Shown here: piece after piece, positions 31,817-42,662 of the stretch
Layout of the letters: each line of letters begins with the position of its first letter
How positions within the stretch are numbered: the first letter of the stretch is position 1
Origin: Streptomyces sp. NBC_00289
Lineage (GTDB): Bacteria; Actinomycetota; Actinomycetes; Streptomycetales; Streptomycetaceae
Assembly (NCBI RefSeq): GCF_041435115.1
Contig: NZ_CP108046.1
Location: 2,604,001-2,668,000, forward strand
Length of the DNA stretch: 64,000 bases
Reading direction: 5' to 3'
Notes under the pieces: generated by a model
Told to the model about the DNA's origin: nothing
The model's database searches: none
The model's input: only the letters and a program-made list of their open reading frames with translations
Program-made: the position numbers and the translations under genes

Positions 31817-31916
31817 GGTCGAACGTAAGCCTCCGGGAGAGGCTTGCCAAGACCATCGTCGTTAACCCGCGGAGTCGATCACGTTTCACACTCCGGTGGG
31901 CGAGCCGCAGGGCCGA

Positions 31917-33650
31917 TCAGGCGGTGAAGCCCGCCACCCGCAGCGCGTGGACGAGGTCCCAGTGACGCTCGTCCGAGATGCCCCGGGCAGCCTCCAGCAG
32001 CAATGGTACGAGCGTCTGCGGGCCGGGCTCGGCGCTGCGGGCCGCCTCCTCCGGCGTGCGGACGCGGACGTAGGCGTCGAGCAGCGCGCCGACCTCGCGG
32101 TGGCGGTCCTCGGCGGCCAGGGTCAGGACGGCCCGCCCGATCTCGGCGGCCGGGCGGGCCACGCCCTGCCGCAGGATCTGCTCGCCGTCCGTGCCGCGCC
32201 CGGCCGCGACCAGGGCGTCGGCCGCGGCGACCAGCCGGTCGGCGGGCAGGGAGGCGGCCTCCCACAGCAGGGTCGCCCAGTCGGCGCCGAGTCCGGCCCG
32301 CTGCATCTCCGCGGCGAGCTGCGGGAAGCGGGCGGCGGGCCAGTACGCGATCTCGACCAGGAGGGCGTGCGCCTCACCGCTGCGCCCCTGCCGACGCAGC
32401 CGAACGAGGGTCGCGACCGTCTCGGCGGTCTCCCGCCGCGCCTCCGTGTCCAGCGGCTCGGACCGCTGCGGCGGCAGCTCGGTGGCCTCCGGCACCCCGG
32501 CGAAGCGCGCCCCGCGCGGTCCGCGACCGGTGGCGGCCCGCGGGGCGGGCAGGGGCACGGCCTCGGGCGGTACGACGGCGGGGGCGGCCTCCGCCTCCGC
32601 CATCCCGGCGAACCGGGCACTGCCCCGCCGCCGCTTGCGCTGCTTCGGGACGGTGACCGGGGCGGAATCAGGGGCGGGGGCTGGGGCAGGGGCGTGCTGA
32701 GGCGCTGCGGAGGAGTCGGCGCCGGGGGAGGGAGGGTCGGTGTCGGCGGCCTGCGCGGCGGGGGCGTAACGGTCGGCGGCGTGAGGGGCGGCGGCGTAAC
32801 CGTCGGCGGCGTGAGGGGCGGCGTACGCGTCGGTGGCGTACTCGTCGGTGGCGTACTCGTCGGTCGCGCGCGAGGTGGCATACCCGTCGGCGGCGTACCC
32901 GTCGGTCGCGTGAAGGGCCGTGGCGGGCAGATGGTCGGTTCGGTCCGGGTGGTCGTGCCGGTCCGTCGTCCAGGCCGCGGCGGGTGCGTCGCGCTGCTGG
33001 GGCAGGGTGGGGGTCCCGGCGTCGTAGGGGTCACGGCCACGGACGGCCGAGCGCGCGCTGCCGGTCCCCGGCCCGGCGTCCTGTCGCCGCACCGCGCCGC
33101 CGTCCGGTCCGCGCGCCTTCCGCCGCGCCTGCCCCTGGGCCGCACGTCTGTCCAACTCCGCTGCCCTGGACCGGAGTTCGGCGCAACGTCGGGTCGCCCG
33201 TTCGTGGTCGTCGCGGGCCCAGGCGAGGTCGAGGCGGACGGCGTCGGCCTCCTCCTGGGAGGTGGCCGAGGTGAGCAAGTGGGTCAGTTCCGTCTGCCGT
33301 TCGGCGGCGTACCGCTGTTCGCGGAGCATCACGTCGAACCGGTCCCCGAGGGCGTCCCGTCCACCGGGCCGGTCGTCGTGGGCGGCGACCGCGGCGGAGT
33401 GCAGGGCCCCGGCGCGCCCTGCCTCCGCGGTGGCGACGGTGGGGCCGTACCCGGCCGCCAGGTCCTGAAGGAGTGCCTCGACCGCGTCCCAGGGCGGCAT
33501 TTCACGCCCGTCGAGGCAGGCCTGCATGCCATCCGGATCGCGCTGCCAGAAGACGGCACACCAACCGCCCCGCTGATCCAGGCGCGTCAGCAGGCCGTTC
33601 AGGTAGTTCGCGAACTCCCGCACCTGCACCGGGAGTTGATCCACAGTCAT
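31917..33650 (-). CDS. Conserved hypothetical protein with coiled-coil and low-complexity middle
   Basis: 577 residues, not recognised as a characterised family. Residues 1-75 are folded-looking and acidic/aromatic (GGWCAVFWQRDPDGMQACLDG). Residues about 100-175 form a charged helical, probably coiled-coil stretch. Residues 190-400 are disordered, rich in Ala, Pro, Asp and Tyr, with repeats of the type DGYA/DEYA/DAYA and two copies of ARFAG. The C-terminal 160 residues are helical and repeat-like (LLVEIAYWPAARFPQLAAEMQRAGL), resembling TPR-like solenoids. The start ATG at 33650 follows GGGAG. No domain gives a function. Confidence 0.75.
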   Translation of the reverse strand: MTVDQLPVQVREFANYLNGLLTRLDQRGGWCAVFWQRDPDGMQACLDGREMPPWDAVEALLQDLAAGYGPTVATAEAGRAGALHSAAVAAHDDRPGGRDALGDRFDVMLREQRYAAERQTELTHLLTSATSQEEADAVRLDLAWARDDHERATRRCAELRSRAAELDRRAAQGQARRKARGPDGGAVRRQDAGPGTGSARSAVRGRDPYDAGTPTLPQQRDAPAAAWTTDRHDHPDRTDHLPATALHATDGYAADGYATSRATDEYATDEYATDAYAAPHAADGYAAAPHAADRYAPAAQAADTDPPSPGADSSAAPQHAPAPAPAPDSAPVTVPKQRKRRRGSARFAGMAEAEAAPAVVPPEAVPLPAPRAATGRGPRGARFAGVPEATELPPQRSEPLDTEARRETAETVATLVRLRRQGRSGEAHALLVEIAYWPAARFPQLAAEMQRAGLGADWATLLWEAASLPADRLVAAADALVAAGRGTDGEQILRQGVARPAAEIGRAVLTLAAEDRHREVGALLDAYVRVRTPEEAARSAEPGPQTLVPLLLEAARGISDERHWDLVHALRVAGFTA

Positions 33651-33667
33651 CGCTCAACTCCCGCCAG

Positions 33668-33706
33668 ACCGGAACACTCCGGTCCGTAGAGAACACCAGT
33701 CGTGTT
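33668..33706 (-). promoter_or_regulatory. Two adjacent inverted repeats upstream of the 577-residue protein
   Basis: ACCGGA-acac-TCCGGT at 33668-33683 and AACAC-cagtc-GTGTT at 33692-33706 lie 18-56 bases before the start at 33650. Either could be an operator or a leader hairpin. The remaining part of the gap 33651-33942 shows no gene. Confidence 0.3.
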
Positions 33707-33942
33707 ACAGGCCCGCTACGGGCAGTTTTCCGCGGGAACGCGGGGGTCCTCCCGCATGCCGGCGCCGGGACGTGAGACTCGCCCGCCCCGTCCGCCGGGC
33801 ACCCCGCCCCACCAGGCGACTTGCCGTGCTCTTTACCGGTACCCGGCACCGCCTCGCGTCGAGGGGCGGCTTGCCGTGAATTTGACCTTGCCGCACCACG
33901 GTCGCCGGAGGGTGGAATCGCGGTCCAGCGGGCGGCCGAAGG

Positions 33943-34194
33943 TCAGACCTCGGCGGGCTCGCACCGTCCCGCCAGCGCGTCCATCGACAGCCCGAGCGCC
34001 CGCGCGAGCGCCGAGACGGTGAAGAACGCCGGGGTCGGCGCCCGGCCGGTCTCGATCTTCCGGAGGGTCTCGGCGGAGATGCCCGCGCTCGCCGCGATCT
34101 GCGTCATGCTGCGACCGCCGCGCGCCTCGCGGAGCAGCCGGCCGAGCCGCTCGCCGCGTCGGCGTTCTTCAGGGGTCAGTGGGGTGCGCACCAT
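33943..34194 (-). CDS. XRE-family helix-turn-helix regulator
   Basis: An 83-residue single HTH_XRE domain: LGRLLREARGGRSMTQIAASAGISAETLRKIETGRAPTPAFFTVSALARALGL. Helices 2-3 (MTQIAASAGISAETLRKIE) are the DNA-reading unit. There is no effector domain, so the output probably depends on its own level or on a partner. It is transcribed divergently from the methionine aminopeptidase gene across a 32-base gap that contains a 10-bp palindrome. A TAGAAT -10 lies six bases before its ATG, predicting a leaderless mRNA. It probably controls itself and the neighbour. Confidence 0.9.
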   Translation of the reverse strand: MVRTPLTPEERRRGERLGRLLREARGGRSMTQIAASAGISAETLRKIETGRAPTPAFFTVSALARALGLSMDALAGRCEPAEV

Positions 34195-34232
34195 GCCACC
34201 ATTCTAATACCGGTATAGTAATTGGCATGGTG
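34189..34232. promoter_or_regulatory. Compact bidirectional leaderless promoter with central palindrome (xre/map)
   Basis: The 32-base gap holds the perfect palindrome ATACCGGTAT (34207-34216). To the right lies TATAGT (34214-34219), seven bases before the map ATG. To the left, on the minus strand, TAGAAT (34206-34201) lies six bases before the xre ATG. An outer 9-bp inverted repeat, CACCATGCC (34189-34197) and GGCATGGTG (34224-34232), includes both start codons. No Shine-Dalgarno exists on either side. The palindrome between the two -10 elements is the likely XRE operator. Confidence 0.6.
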
Positions 34233-35012
34233 GAGCTGAAGACGGATACGGACATTGACGCCATGTACGCGACCGGCCGGGTCGTCGGCCGCGCCCTGAC
34301 GGCCGTACGGCAGGCCGCGGACGTCGGCGTCTCGCTGCTGGAACTCGACGAACTGGCGCACGGCGTGCTGCGCGAGGCGGGCGCGACCTCGCCTTTCCTC
34401 GGCTACCGGCCCTCCTTCGCGCCGACCCCCTTCCCCGCCGTCATCTGCGCCTCCGTGAACGACGCGATCGTGCACGGCATCCCGGACGGCTACCGACTGC
34501 GCGACGGTGACCTCCTTTCCGTCGACTTCGGCGCCCAACTGGACGGCTGGGCGGGCGACTCGGCGATCAGCTTCGTGGTCGGCGAGCCGCGTCCCGCCGA
34601 CGTACGGCTCGTCGAGACCGCCGAGCGGGCGCTCGCCGCGGGCATCGAGGCGGCCGTCGTGGGCAACCGCGTCGGCGACATCGCGCACGCCGTCGGCTCG
34701 GTGTGCCGCGCGGCCGGCTACGGCATCCCGGACGGCTTCGGCGGCCACGGCGTGGGCCGCCGCATGCACGAGGACCCGCCCGTGCCCAACGAGGGCCGCC
34801 CCGGGCGCGGACTGCGGCTGCGGCGCGGCATGGTGCTGGCGATCGAACCCATGCTGATCGGAAGCGGCGCGGACGGATACCACGAGGCACCCGACGGCTG
34901 GACCCTGCGGACGAACGACGGGTCGCGTGCAGCGCACGCCGAGCACACCGTGGCGATCACCGACGCGGGGCCACGCGTCCTCACGGCGCGCCAGGAGGCT
35001 CGTACCGGCTGA
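34227..35012 (+). CDS. map: Type I methionine aminopeptidase
   Basis: A 261-residue M24A peptidase that trims N-terminal Met. Metal ligands are in order: Asp in SVDFGAQLDG and Asp in WAGDSAISF, His in GGHGVGRRMHEDP, Glu in VLAIEPML, and Glu in AHAEHTVAI. The SVNDAIVHGIP loop supplies the catalytic His. It lacks an N-terminal zinc extension. ATG at 34227 is preceded by a -10-like TATAGT and no ribosome site; a longer in-frame start would run into the xre gene. Streptomycetes usually carry additional map copies, so this may be the regulated one; that is inference. Confidence 0.92.
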   Translation: MVELKTDTDIDAMYATGRVVGRALTAVRQAADVGVSLLELDELAHGVLREAGATSPFLGYRPSFAPTPFPAVICASVNDAIVHGIPDGYRLRDGDLLSVDFGAQLDGWAGDSAISFVVGEPRPADVRLVETAERALAAGIEAAVVGNRVGDIAHAVGSVCRAAGYGIPDGFGGHGVGRRMHEDPPVPNEGRPGRGLRLRRGMVLAIEPMLIGSGADGYHEAPDGWTLRTNDGSRAAHAEHTVAITDAGPRVLTARQEARTG

Positions 35013-35418
35013 TCACCGCCCGCTCTTCGGGCACCACGGCACCGGCGCGGCCGGTCCGCCGGGGTGCCCGGCGGCCGCCGGGCAGCCGATGCCGGGACGT
35101 CGTCCCGGAGGTGCTGCGCGGCAGCGATCGTGCGATCGTGTTCTACGGGCGCCACGGTGGCCCGCGCCCTGCGGAGCACCCGGGGGAGCACCGCGAAGGC
35201 CGGCCGTCGCCTCGTCCCGGACGAGGCCGAACACGCCTGCCCCGGCGCGGGAGTCGGCCGCCCGGCCGAGGCCGGCAGGCCGGGAGCGGGCCACGGCAGA
35301 CCCTGGCCGACCGCAGGTGTAACCGGGAGACTTCCGGGCACTCGCGCCGCACCCGGCACGTCGATCAGCAAGCGCGTCCCGGACCGCGCCGGGGGCGCCG
35401 GAACGGACTGATAACGCC
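35013..35418. other. 406-base gap between map and clpC-like gene
   Basis: No supportable gene is seen. It contains a perfect 20-bp palindrome at 35065-35084 (TGCCCGGCGG then its complement), which could terminate map, and a second hairpin CCTCGTC-ccg-GACGAGG at 35210-35226. No HspR-type CTTGAGT-N7-ACTCAAG inverted repeat is visible upstream of the chaperone gene. A clear promoter or ribosome site for the downstream gene is not apparent. Confidence 0.5.
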
Positions 35419-38133
<2,715 letters not shown>

Positions 38134-39936
38134 TCAGGGCGCCGGGCGCACCACCATCGCCGAGCCGCCGCCGCGCCGTACCTTCTCGGCGGCGGCCAGC
38201 CACCTGCCGTCCGGCAGCCGCTGCACACCGGTCGCCGCGCCGATCTCCGGGTTCAGCTTGAAGGAGTGCCCGATGGCTTCCAGCTGCTTCCGCAACTCGC
38301 TGTCGTAGAGCCCGGGTTCGAGCTCGGTCTGGGCCGCGTTGCGCTGGCTGGCGCGGGGCGCGGCGATCGCGTCGACGAGCGGCAGCCCGCGGTCGAGGAA
38401 GCCGGTCAGCGTCTGGAGCACGGTGGTGATGATGGTCGCGCCACCGGGCGAACCCAGCGCGACCACCGGCCTGTCGTGCCGGTCCAGCACGATCGTCGGC
38501 GAGATCGACGAGCGGGGCCGCTTGCCCGGACCCGGCAGGTTCGGGTCGTGGACGGCGGGGTTCGCCGGGGTGAAGGAGAAGTCCGTCAGCTCGTTGTTGA
38601 GGAGGAACCCGCGGCCGGGCACGGTGATGGCGCTGCCACCGGTCTGCTCGATGGTGAGCGTGTAGGAGACGACGTTCCCCCACTTGTCGGCCACCGTCAG
38701 ATGGGTGGTGTTCTCGCCCTCGTACGTCGTCGCGGCCGCCGTGCCTCCGGCGCCGCAGGCCGCCGGCCGGCGCGGGTCGCCGGGCGCGACGGGGCTGGTG
38801 AGCACCGCGTCGTCCTTGATCAGGCAGGCCCGCGAGTCGGCGTACTTCTGGGACAGGAGTTCCTTCGTCGGTACGTCCTCGAAGGCGGGGTCGCCGACCC
38901 AGCGCCCGCGGTCCGCGAAGGCGATCCGGCTCGCCTCGATGTAGTGGTGCAGGTACTGGACCTCGCTCGCCTTCGAGAGGTCCGTCCTCTCCAGCATGTT
39001 GAGGGCCTCACCGACCGTTGTGCCGCCGGAGGAGGAGGGCGCGATGGAGTAGACACCGAGGCCGCGGTACGAGGTCCTGGTGGGCGCCTGGAGCTTGGCG
39101 CGGTAGGCGGCCAGGTCCTTGGCGGACAGCCTGCCGGGGCGCGCGTTCCAGCCCGACGCCGGGTCCACCGGCGGGTCGTTCACCGTGTCGGTGATGTCCT
39201 CGCCGAGGTCGCCGCGGTAGACGGCGCCGACGCCCTTCCTGCCCAACTCCCGGTAGGTGCGGGCGAGGTCGGGGTTCTTGAAGGTGGAGCCGACGACGGG
39301 AAGCTGCCCGCCGGGCAGGAACAGCTCGGCCGTGTCCGGGAAGTAGCGGAAGCGGGTCTCGTTGGCTGCGGTCTGGGTGCGGAAGGTGTCGTCGACGGTG
39401 AAGCCGTCGCGCGCGATCCGCTCGGCGGGTCCGAGGACGGTGCCGAGTTTCCTGCTGCCCCACTTGTCCAGGGCCGTCGCCCAGGTGGCGGGCGTGCCCG
39501 GGGTGCCGACGCTCAGGCCGCTGCTGACGGCGTCGGCGAAGGGGAGCGCCTTGCCGTTCTCCACGAAGAGGCCGGAGTCGGCACTCAGGGGCGCGGTCTC
39601 CCGGCCGTCGATCGTGCGCACCGTGCGGGACTTGGCGTCGTAGTACACGAAGTATCCGCCGCCGCCGATGCCGGAGGAGTAGGGCTCGGTGACGCCGAGC
39701 GCGGCGGCCGTGGCGACGGCGGCGTCGACGGCGTTGCCGCCCTTGCGCAGCACCTCGATGCCGGCGGCCGAGGCGTCGGCGTCGACGCTGGCGACCGCCC
39801 CGCCGTAGCCGACGGCCACGGGGACCTTCGCAGCCGCTCGGGTCCCGTCCGTGGTCGGCGGCGCGGCCGCCCCCACCGAGACCACCGCGGCCGAGACCGC
39901 CAGGACCGCCAGGTTCCGTGCCACAGGGCGACGCAT
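38134..39936 (-). CDS. ggt: Secreted gamma-glutamyltranspeptidase
   Basis: A 600-residue Ntn hydrolase. An N-terminal signal (ARNLAVLAVSAAVVSVGAAA) precedes the mature enzyme. VAVGYGGAVASVDADASAAGIEVLRKGGNAVDAAVATA opens the large subunit; self-cleavage is expected before Thr in ENTTHLTVADKWGN, and the small subunit contains the ALGSPGGATIITTVLQTL loop. It transfers or hydrolyses gamma-glutamyl groups of glutathione-like thiols outside the cell. ATG at 39936 follows GGAGG. The stop codons of this gene and the ClpC homologue touch, forming TGATCA. Confidence 0.92.
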   Translation of the reverse strand: MRRPVARNLAVLAVSAAVVSVGAAAPPTTDGTRAAAKVPVAVGYGGAVASVDADASAAGIEVLRKGGNAVDAAVATAAALGVTEPYSSGIGGGGYFVYYDAKSRTVRTIDGRETAPLSADSGLFVENGKALPFADAVSSGLSVGTPGTPATWATALDKWGSRKLGTVLGPAERIARDGFTVDDTFRTQTAANETRFRYFPDTAELFLPGGQLPVVGSTFKNPDLARTYRELGRKGVGAVYRGDLGEDITDTVNDPPVDPASGWNARPGRLSAKDLAAYRAKLQAPTRTSYRGLGVYSIAPSSSGGTTVGEALNMLERTDLSKASEVQYLHHYIEASRIAFADRGRWVGDPAFEDVPTKELLSQKYADSRACLIKDDAVLTSPVAPGDPRRPAACGAGGTAAATTYEGENTTHLTVADKWGNVVSYTLTIEQTGGSAITVPGRGFLLNNELTDFSFTPANPAVHDPNLPGPGKRPRSSISPTIVLDRHDRPVVALGSPGGATIITTVLQTLTGFLDRGLPLVDAIAAPRASQRNAAQTELEPGLYDSELRKQLEAIGHSFKLNPEIGAATGVQRLPDGRWLAAAEKVRRGGGSAMVVRPAP

Positions 39937-40057
39937 CCGTAACCTCCAGTGAAAGGCCGTCAGCGCAGCCTAATCCATTGCCATGGCCTCGTCAGGAGCA
40001 CCACGCCCAGCGGCCCCTCGAACACGGGTTTGTGTTCGCCCGCTACCATGCGCGCCC

Positions 40058-40816
40058 ATGACCGACGACGTGCGCAACATCGTCCTGGGCGTGGTGGCGG
40101 CCGGCATCAGTGCCGCGCTCGGCTGGCTCGCCCGGACCTATCTGTGGAGGCGGAAACTCCGCCGCAAGCAGGCCTTCTTCGGACTGCCGGACAACTCCGA
40201 GTCGCTGCTGGTGGTCAACCGCGGTGCGAGCGGACCCGACCTCGCGGTGATGCGCTACGACGTGTTCGCACTCCTCGAACTCGCCGCGCTGATCAAGGAC
40301 TGCAAGGCCAACGCCCAGGTCGTCCCGCACGACGCGGCGCGCCAGGGCTTCGGCGAGCGCACCGAGTTCTGCGTGGGCGGCCCGGCGTCCAACCGCCGTA
40401 TGGCGGCGCATCTGTCCTCCCTGCTGCCCGGGATACGGGTGAACGTGGACGCCGAGCCGAGTCCTGACCGCGGCGCCATCCAGATCGGCTCCGAGCGCTA
40501 CCGGGTGGAGGTCGGCAGGACCGAGTACGCGCTCCTCGCCCGGCTCACCGTCGAGCAGAGCCACGGCACCCGCCCGGTCTTCCTCTTCTGCGGCCAGACC
40601 GCGATCACCAACCAGGCGACCACCCGCTATCTCGCCCGCAACCACGAGCGGTTGACCCGCAAGCACGGCACCACCTCCTTCGTCCTGCTGCTGAAGGTCG
40701 TCAACTCCCAGGCCTACGGCCCGGACGTGGTCGAGTTGGTGGCGGACGTGACCCGGACAGCACAGACCCCGCTGCCGGCGGCGACGGTTGCACGCAATTC
40801 CCACCGCGCCTCCTGA
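40058..40816 (+). CDS. One-TM anchored protein with unrecognised alpha/beta domain
   Basis: A 252-residue protein. Residues 8-26 form one transmembrane helix (NIVLGVVAAGISAALGWLA) followed at once by a basic stretch (WRRKLRRKQ), so the bulk should face the cytoplasm. The soluble part alternates hydrophobic strands with helices: LLVVNRG, DVFALLELAALI, EFCVGGPASNRRMAAHLSSLL, VFLFCGQTAITNQATTRYLARN, SFVLLLKVV. The GGPASNRR and CGQTAITNQAT loops look like nucleotide- or ligand-binding turns of a Rossmann-like fold, but I cannot name a family. The ATG at 40058 lies 121 bases from the divergent ggt start. Confidence 0.72.
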   Translation: MTDDVRNIVLGVVAAGISAALGWLARTYLWRRKLRRKQAFFGLPDNSESLLVVNRGASGPDLAVMRYDVFALLELAALIKDCKANAQVVPHDAARQGFGERTEFCVGGPASNRRMAAHLSSLLPGIRVNVDAEPSPDRGAIQIGSERYRVEVGRTEYALLARLTVEQSHGTRPVFLFCGQTAITNQATTRYLARNHERLTRKHGTTSFVLLLKVVNSQAYGPDVVELVADVTRTAQTPLPAATVARNSHRAS

Positions 40817-40839
40817 GTTCATCCACAGGCCAACAACCT

Positions 40840-40909
40840 TTACCGGCACGTAACTTACCGACGGGTTACTTGCAGTAAAGGGGTGAGGTTACCGTCGGGT
40901 CACTTTGCA
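40840..40909 (+). promoter_or_regulatory. Imperfect TTACCG-type repeats upstream of the X-Pro peptidase
   Basis: TTACCGACGGGTTACTTGCA (40855-40874) recurs as TTACCGtCGGGTcACTTtGCA with one extra base (40889-40909). A shorter copy, TTACCGGCACGTAAC, starts at 40840. Copies 1 and 2 start 34 bases apart. GTAAC (40850) and GTTAC (40865) also form a dyad. The array covers the region where the promoter of the gene at 40933 should lie and is a likely multi-site operator. Confidence 0.5.
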
Positions 40910-40932
40910 CTTACACGAGTGAGGAGCGACCT

Positions 40933-42501
40933 GTGGGACACCATCGCAAGGCTCTGCGCACGACCGCCGTGGGCGCGGTATCCGCGACCCTGATCGCCGG
41001 GAGCGCCCTCGGACTCGCCCCCACGGCCCAGGCGGCCGTGAACAGCGTCCGGTTCGTCGACATCAGCGGCTACGGCGGCACGGTCCTCAAGGCGAACGTC
41101 GTCACCCCCGCGGGCGCCGACGCCACCCGCCGCTACCCGCTGCTCGTCATGCCCACGAGCTGGGGGCTGCCCCAGATCGAGTATCTCGCCCAGGCCCAGA
41201 AGCTCGCCGACTCCGGCTACGTCGTGGTCACGTACAACGTACGGGGCTTCTGGCAGTCGGGCGGCGAGATAGAAGTCGCGGGGCCGCCCGACACGGCCGA
41301 CGCGTCGAAGGTCATCGACTGGGCGCTCGCCAACACGCCTGCGGACGCCCGGCACATCGGCATGGCGGGCGTCTCCTACGGCGCCGGCATCAGCCTGCTC
41401 GCCGCCGCGCACGACAAGCGGATCAAGGCGGTCGCCTCCCTCAGCGGCTGGGCCGACCTGGTCGGCTCGATCTACTCGGGCCGCACCCAGCACACCCAGG
41501 CCGCCGCCCTCCTGGACGGTGCGAGCCTGGTCACCGGCCACCAGAGCACGGAGACCCGCCAGGTCTTCGACGACTTCTACGCCTCCAACCTGGCGAAGGA
41601 GCCGGACCTCATCGCCTGGGGGAAGAAACGTTCCGCCGTGAGCTACGTCGACCAGCTCAACGAGAACGGCACCGCCGTCATGCTCGCCAACGCCTGGGGC
41701 GACACCGTCTTCTCGCCCAACCAGTACACGGACTTCTACGAGAAGCTGACCGGCCCCAAGCGGCTGGAACTGCGTCCCGGGGACCATGCCACCGCCGAGA
41801 TCACCGGCCTCTTCGGGCTGCCCAACGACGTGTGGACCGACGCCGGGCGCTGGCTGGACCACTACCTCAGGGGCGAGGACAACGGCATCGACCGCGAGCT
41901 GCCGGTGCGGCTCAAGTCCCGCTCCACGGACGGCTACGAGGGCTATCCGGACTGGAAGTCCGTCGGCGCGACCCGGAAGAAGATCGCCCTCGCCGGCACG
42001 ACCACCATCCACACCAACGTCGACTCGGGGGCGGACGGCGGGATCGTCTTCCTGTCCAGCATCCTGGACCAGGTGGCCAAGCTCCCCCCGGTCGCCTCCA
42101 TCCCCCTGCTCCCCCGCCGCTGGGCCGCCGTGTGGCAGTCGGAGAAGTACCGGACCGCCCAACAGGTGCGCGGCGCCGTGAAGTTGCACACCACCCTCAC
42201 CCCGACCGCGGAGAGCGGCACCCTCGTCGCGTACCTCTACGACGTGGGGCCGCTCGGCCTCGGCAAGCTGGTCAGCAACGCGCCGTTCACCTTCCACGGC
42301 CGGACCCCCGGCCGGCCGTTCGGCGTTGACCTGGAGCTGTTCTCCACGGCCTACGACGTCCCGGCAGGACACCGGCTGGCCCTGGTCGTCGACACGGTCG
42401 ACCCGCTCTACCTCGAGCACAACCCGTCCGGCGCGCAGCTGACCTTCTCCTCACCGGAGACCGACCCGTCGTACGTGTCGGTCCCGCTGCGCGAGCAGTG
42501 A
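40933..42501 (+). CDS. Secreted CocE/NonD hydrolase, X-Pro dipeptidyl-peptidase-like
   Basis: A 522-residue exported alpha/beta hydrolase. The Sec signal runs MGHHRKALRTTAVGAVSA to cleavage after APTAQA. The triad is Ser148 in GVSYGAG, Asp in LANAWGDTVFSP, and His in RPGDHATAE. The C-terminal 200 residues form the jelly-roll found in CocE/S15 enzymes (VAYLYDVGPLGLGKL, DLELFSTAYDVPAGHRLALVVDT). Such proteins cleave X-Pro dipeptides or esters outside the cell. GTG at 40933 follows GAGGAG with six-base spacing. The unusual repeat array upstream suggests tight regulation. Confidence 0.88.
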   Translation: MGHHRKALRTTAVGAVSATLIAGSALGLAPTAQAAVNSVRFVDISGYGGTVLKANVVTPAGADATRRYPLLVMPTSWGLPQIEYLAQAQKLADSGYVVVTYNVRGFWQSGGEIEVAGPPDTADASKVIDWALANTPADARHIGMAGVSYGAGISLLAAAHDKRIKAVASLSGWADLVGSIYSGRTQHTQAAALLDGASLVTGHQSTETRQVFDDFYASNLAKEPDLIAWGKKRSAVSYVDQLNENGTAVMLANAWGDTVFSPNQYTDFYEKLTGPKRLELRPGDHATAEITGLFGLPNDVWTDAGRWLDHYLRGEDNGIDRELPVRLKSRSTDGYEGYPDWKSVGATRKKIALAGTTTIHTNVDSGADGGIVFLSSILDQVAKLPPVASIPLLPRRWAAVWQSEKYRTAQQVRGAVKLHTTLTPTAESGTLVAYLYDVGPLGLGKLVSNAPFTFHGRTPGRPFGVDLELFSTAYDVPAGHRLALVVDTVDPLYLEHNPSGAQLTFSSPETDPSYVSVPLREQ

Positions 42502-42537
42502 TCTCCGGCTGCCGCCGGGCGAGCGAGTGCCCTCCTG

Positions 42538-42645
42538 CTACTGCCCGCCCGGCAGCAGCGTTCCTGGTCCGGCCGGTGCCTCGGCCACGGCGTCGGTGTC
42601 CCGTGTCACGGGAACGAACGGCACATCGTAGTCGAGAGGGAACAT
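42538..42645 (-). CDS. Possible 35-residue peptide downstream of the ABC ATPase remnant
   Basis: An ATG at 42645 follows GGGGAG with about eight-base spacing and begins 17 bases after the stop of the ABC ATPase remnant. The peptide starts MFPLDYDVPFVPVTRDTD and ends PGTLLPGGQ. GC at third codon positions is moderate, lower than in the surrounding genes, so coding status is uncertain. It resembles no family I know. It could be a short remnant, a leader peptide or a true small protein. Confidence 0.25.
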   Translation of the reverse strand: MFPLDYDVPFVPVTRDTDAVAEAPAGPGTLLPGGQ

Positions 42646-42662
42646 CGGTCGCACTCCCCCGC

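Noticed and set aside
33711..33729. GCCCG-cta-CGGGC followed by AGTTTT, a textbook-like intrinsic terminator on the plus strand.
   Set aside because: No plus-strand gene ends upstream of it; it lies in the 5' region of a minus-strand gene, so a terminator role is not supported.
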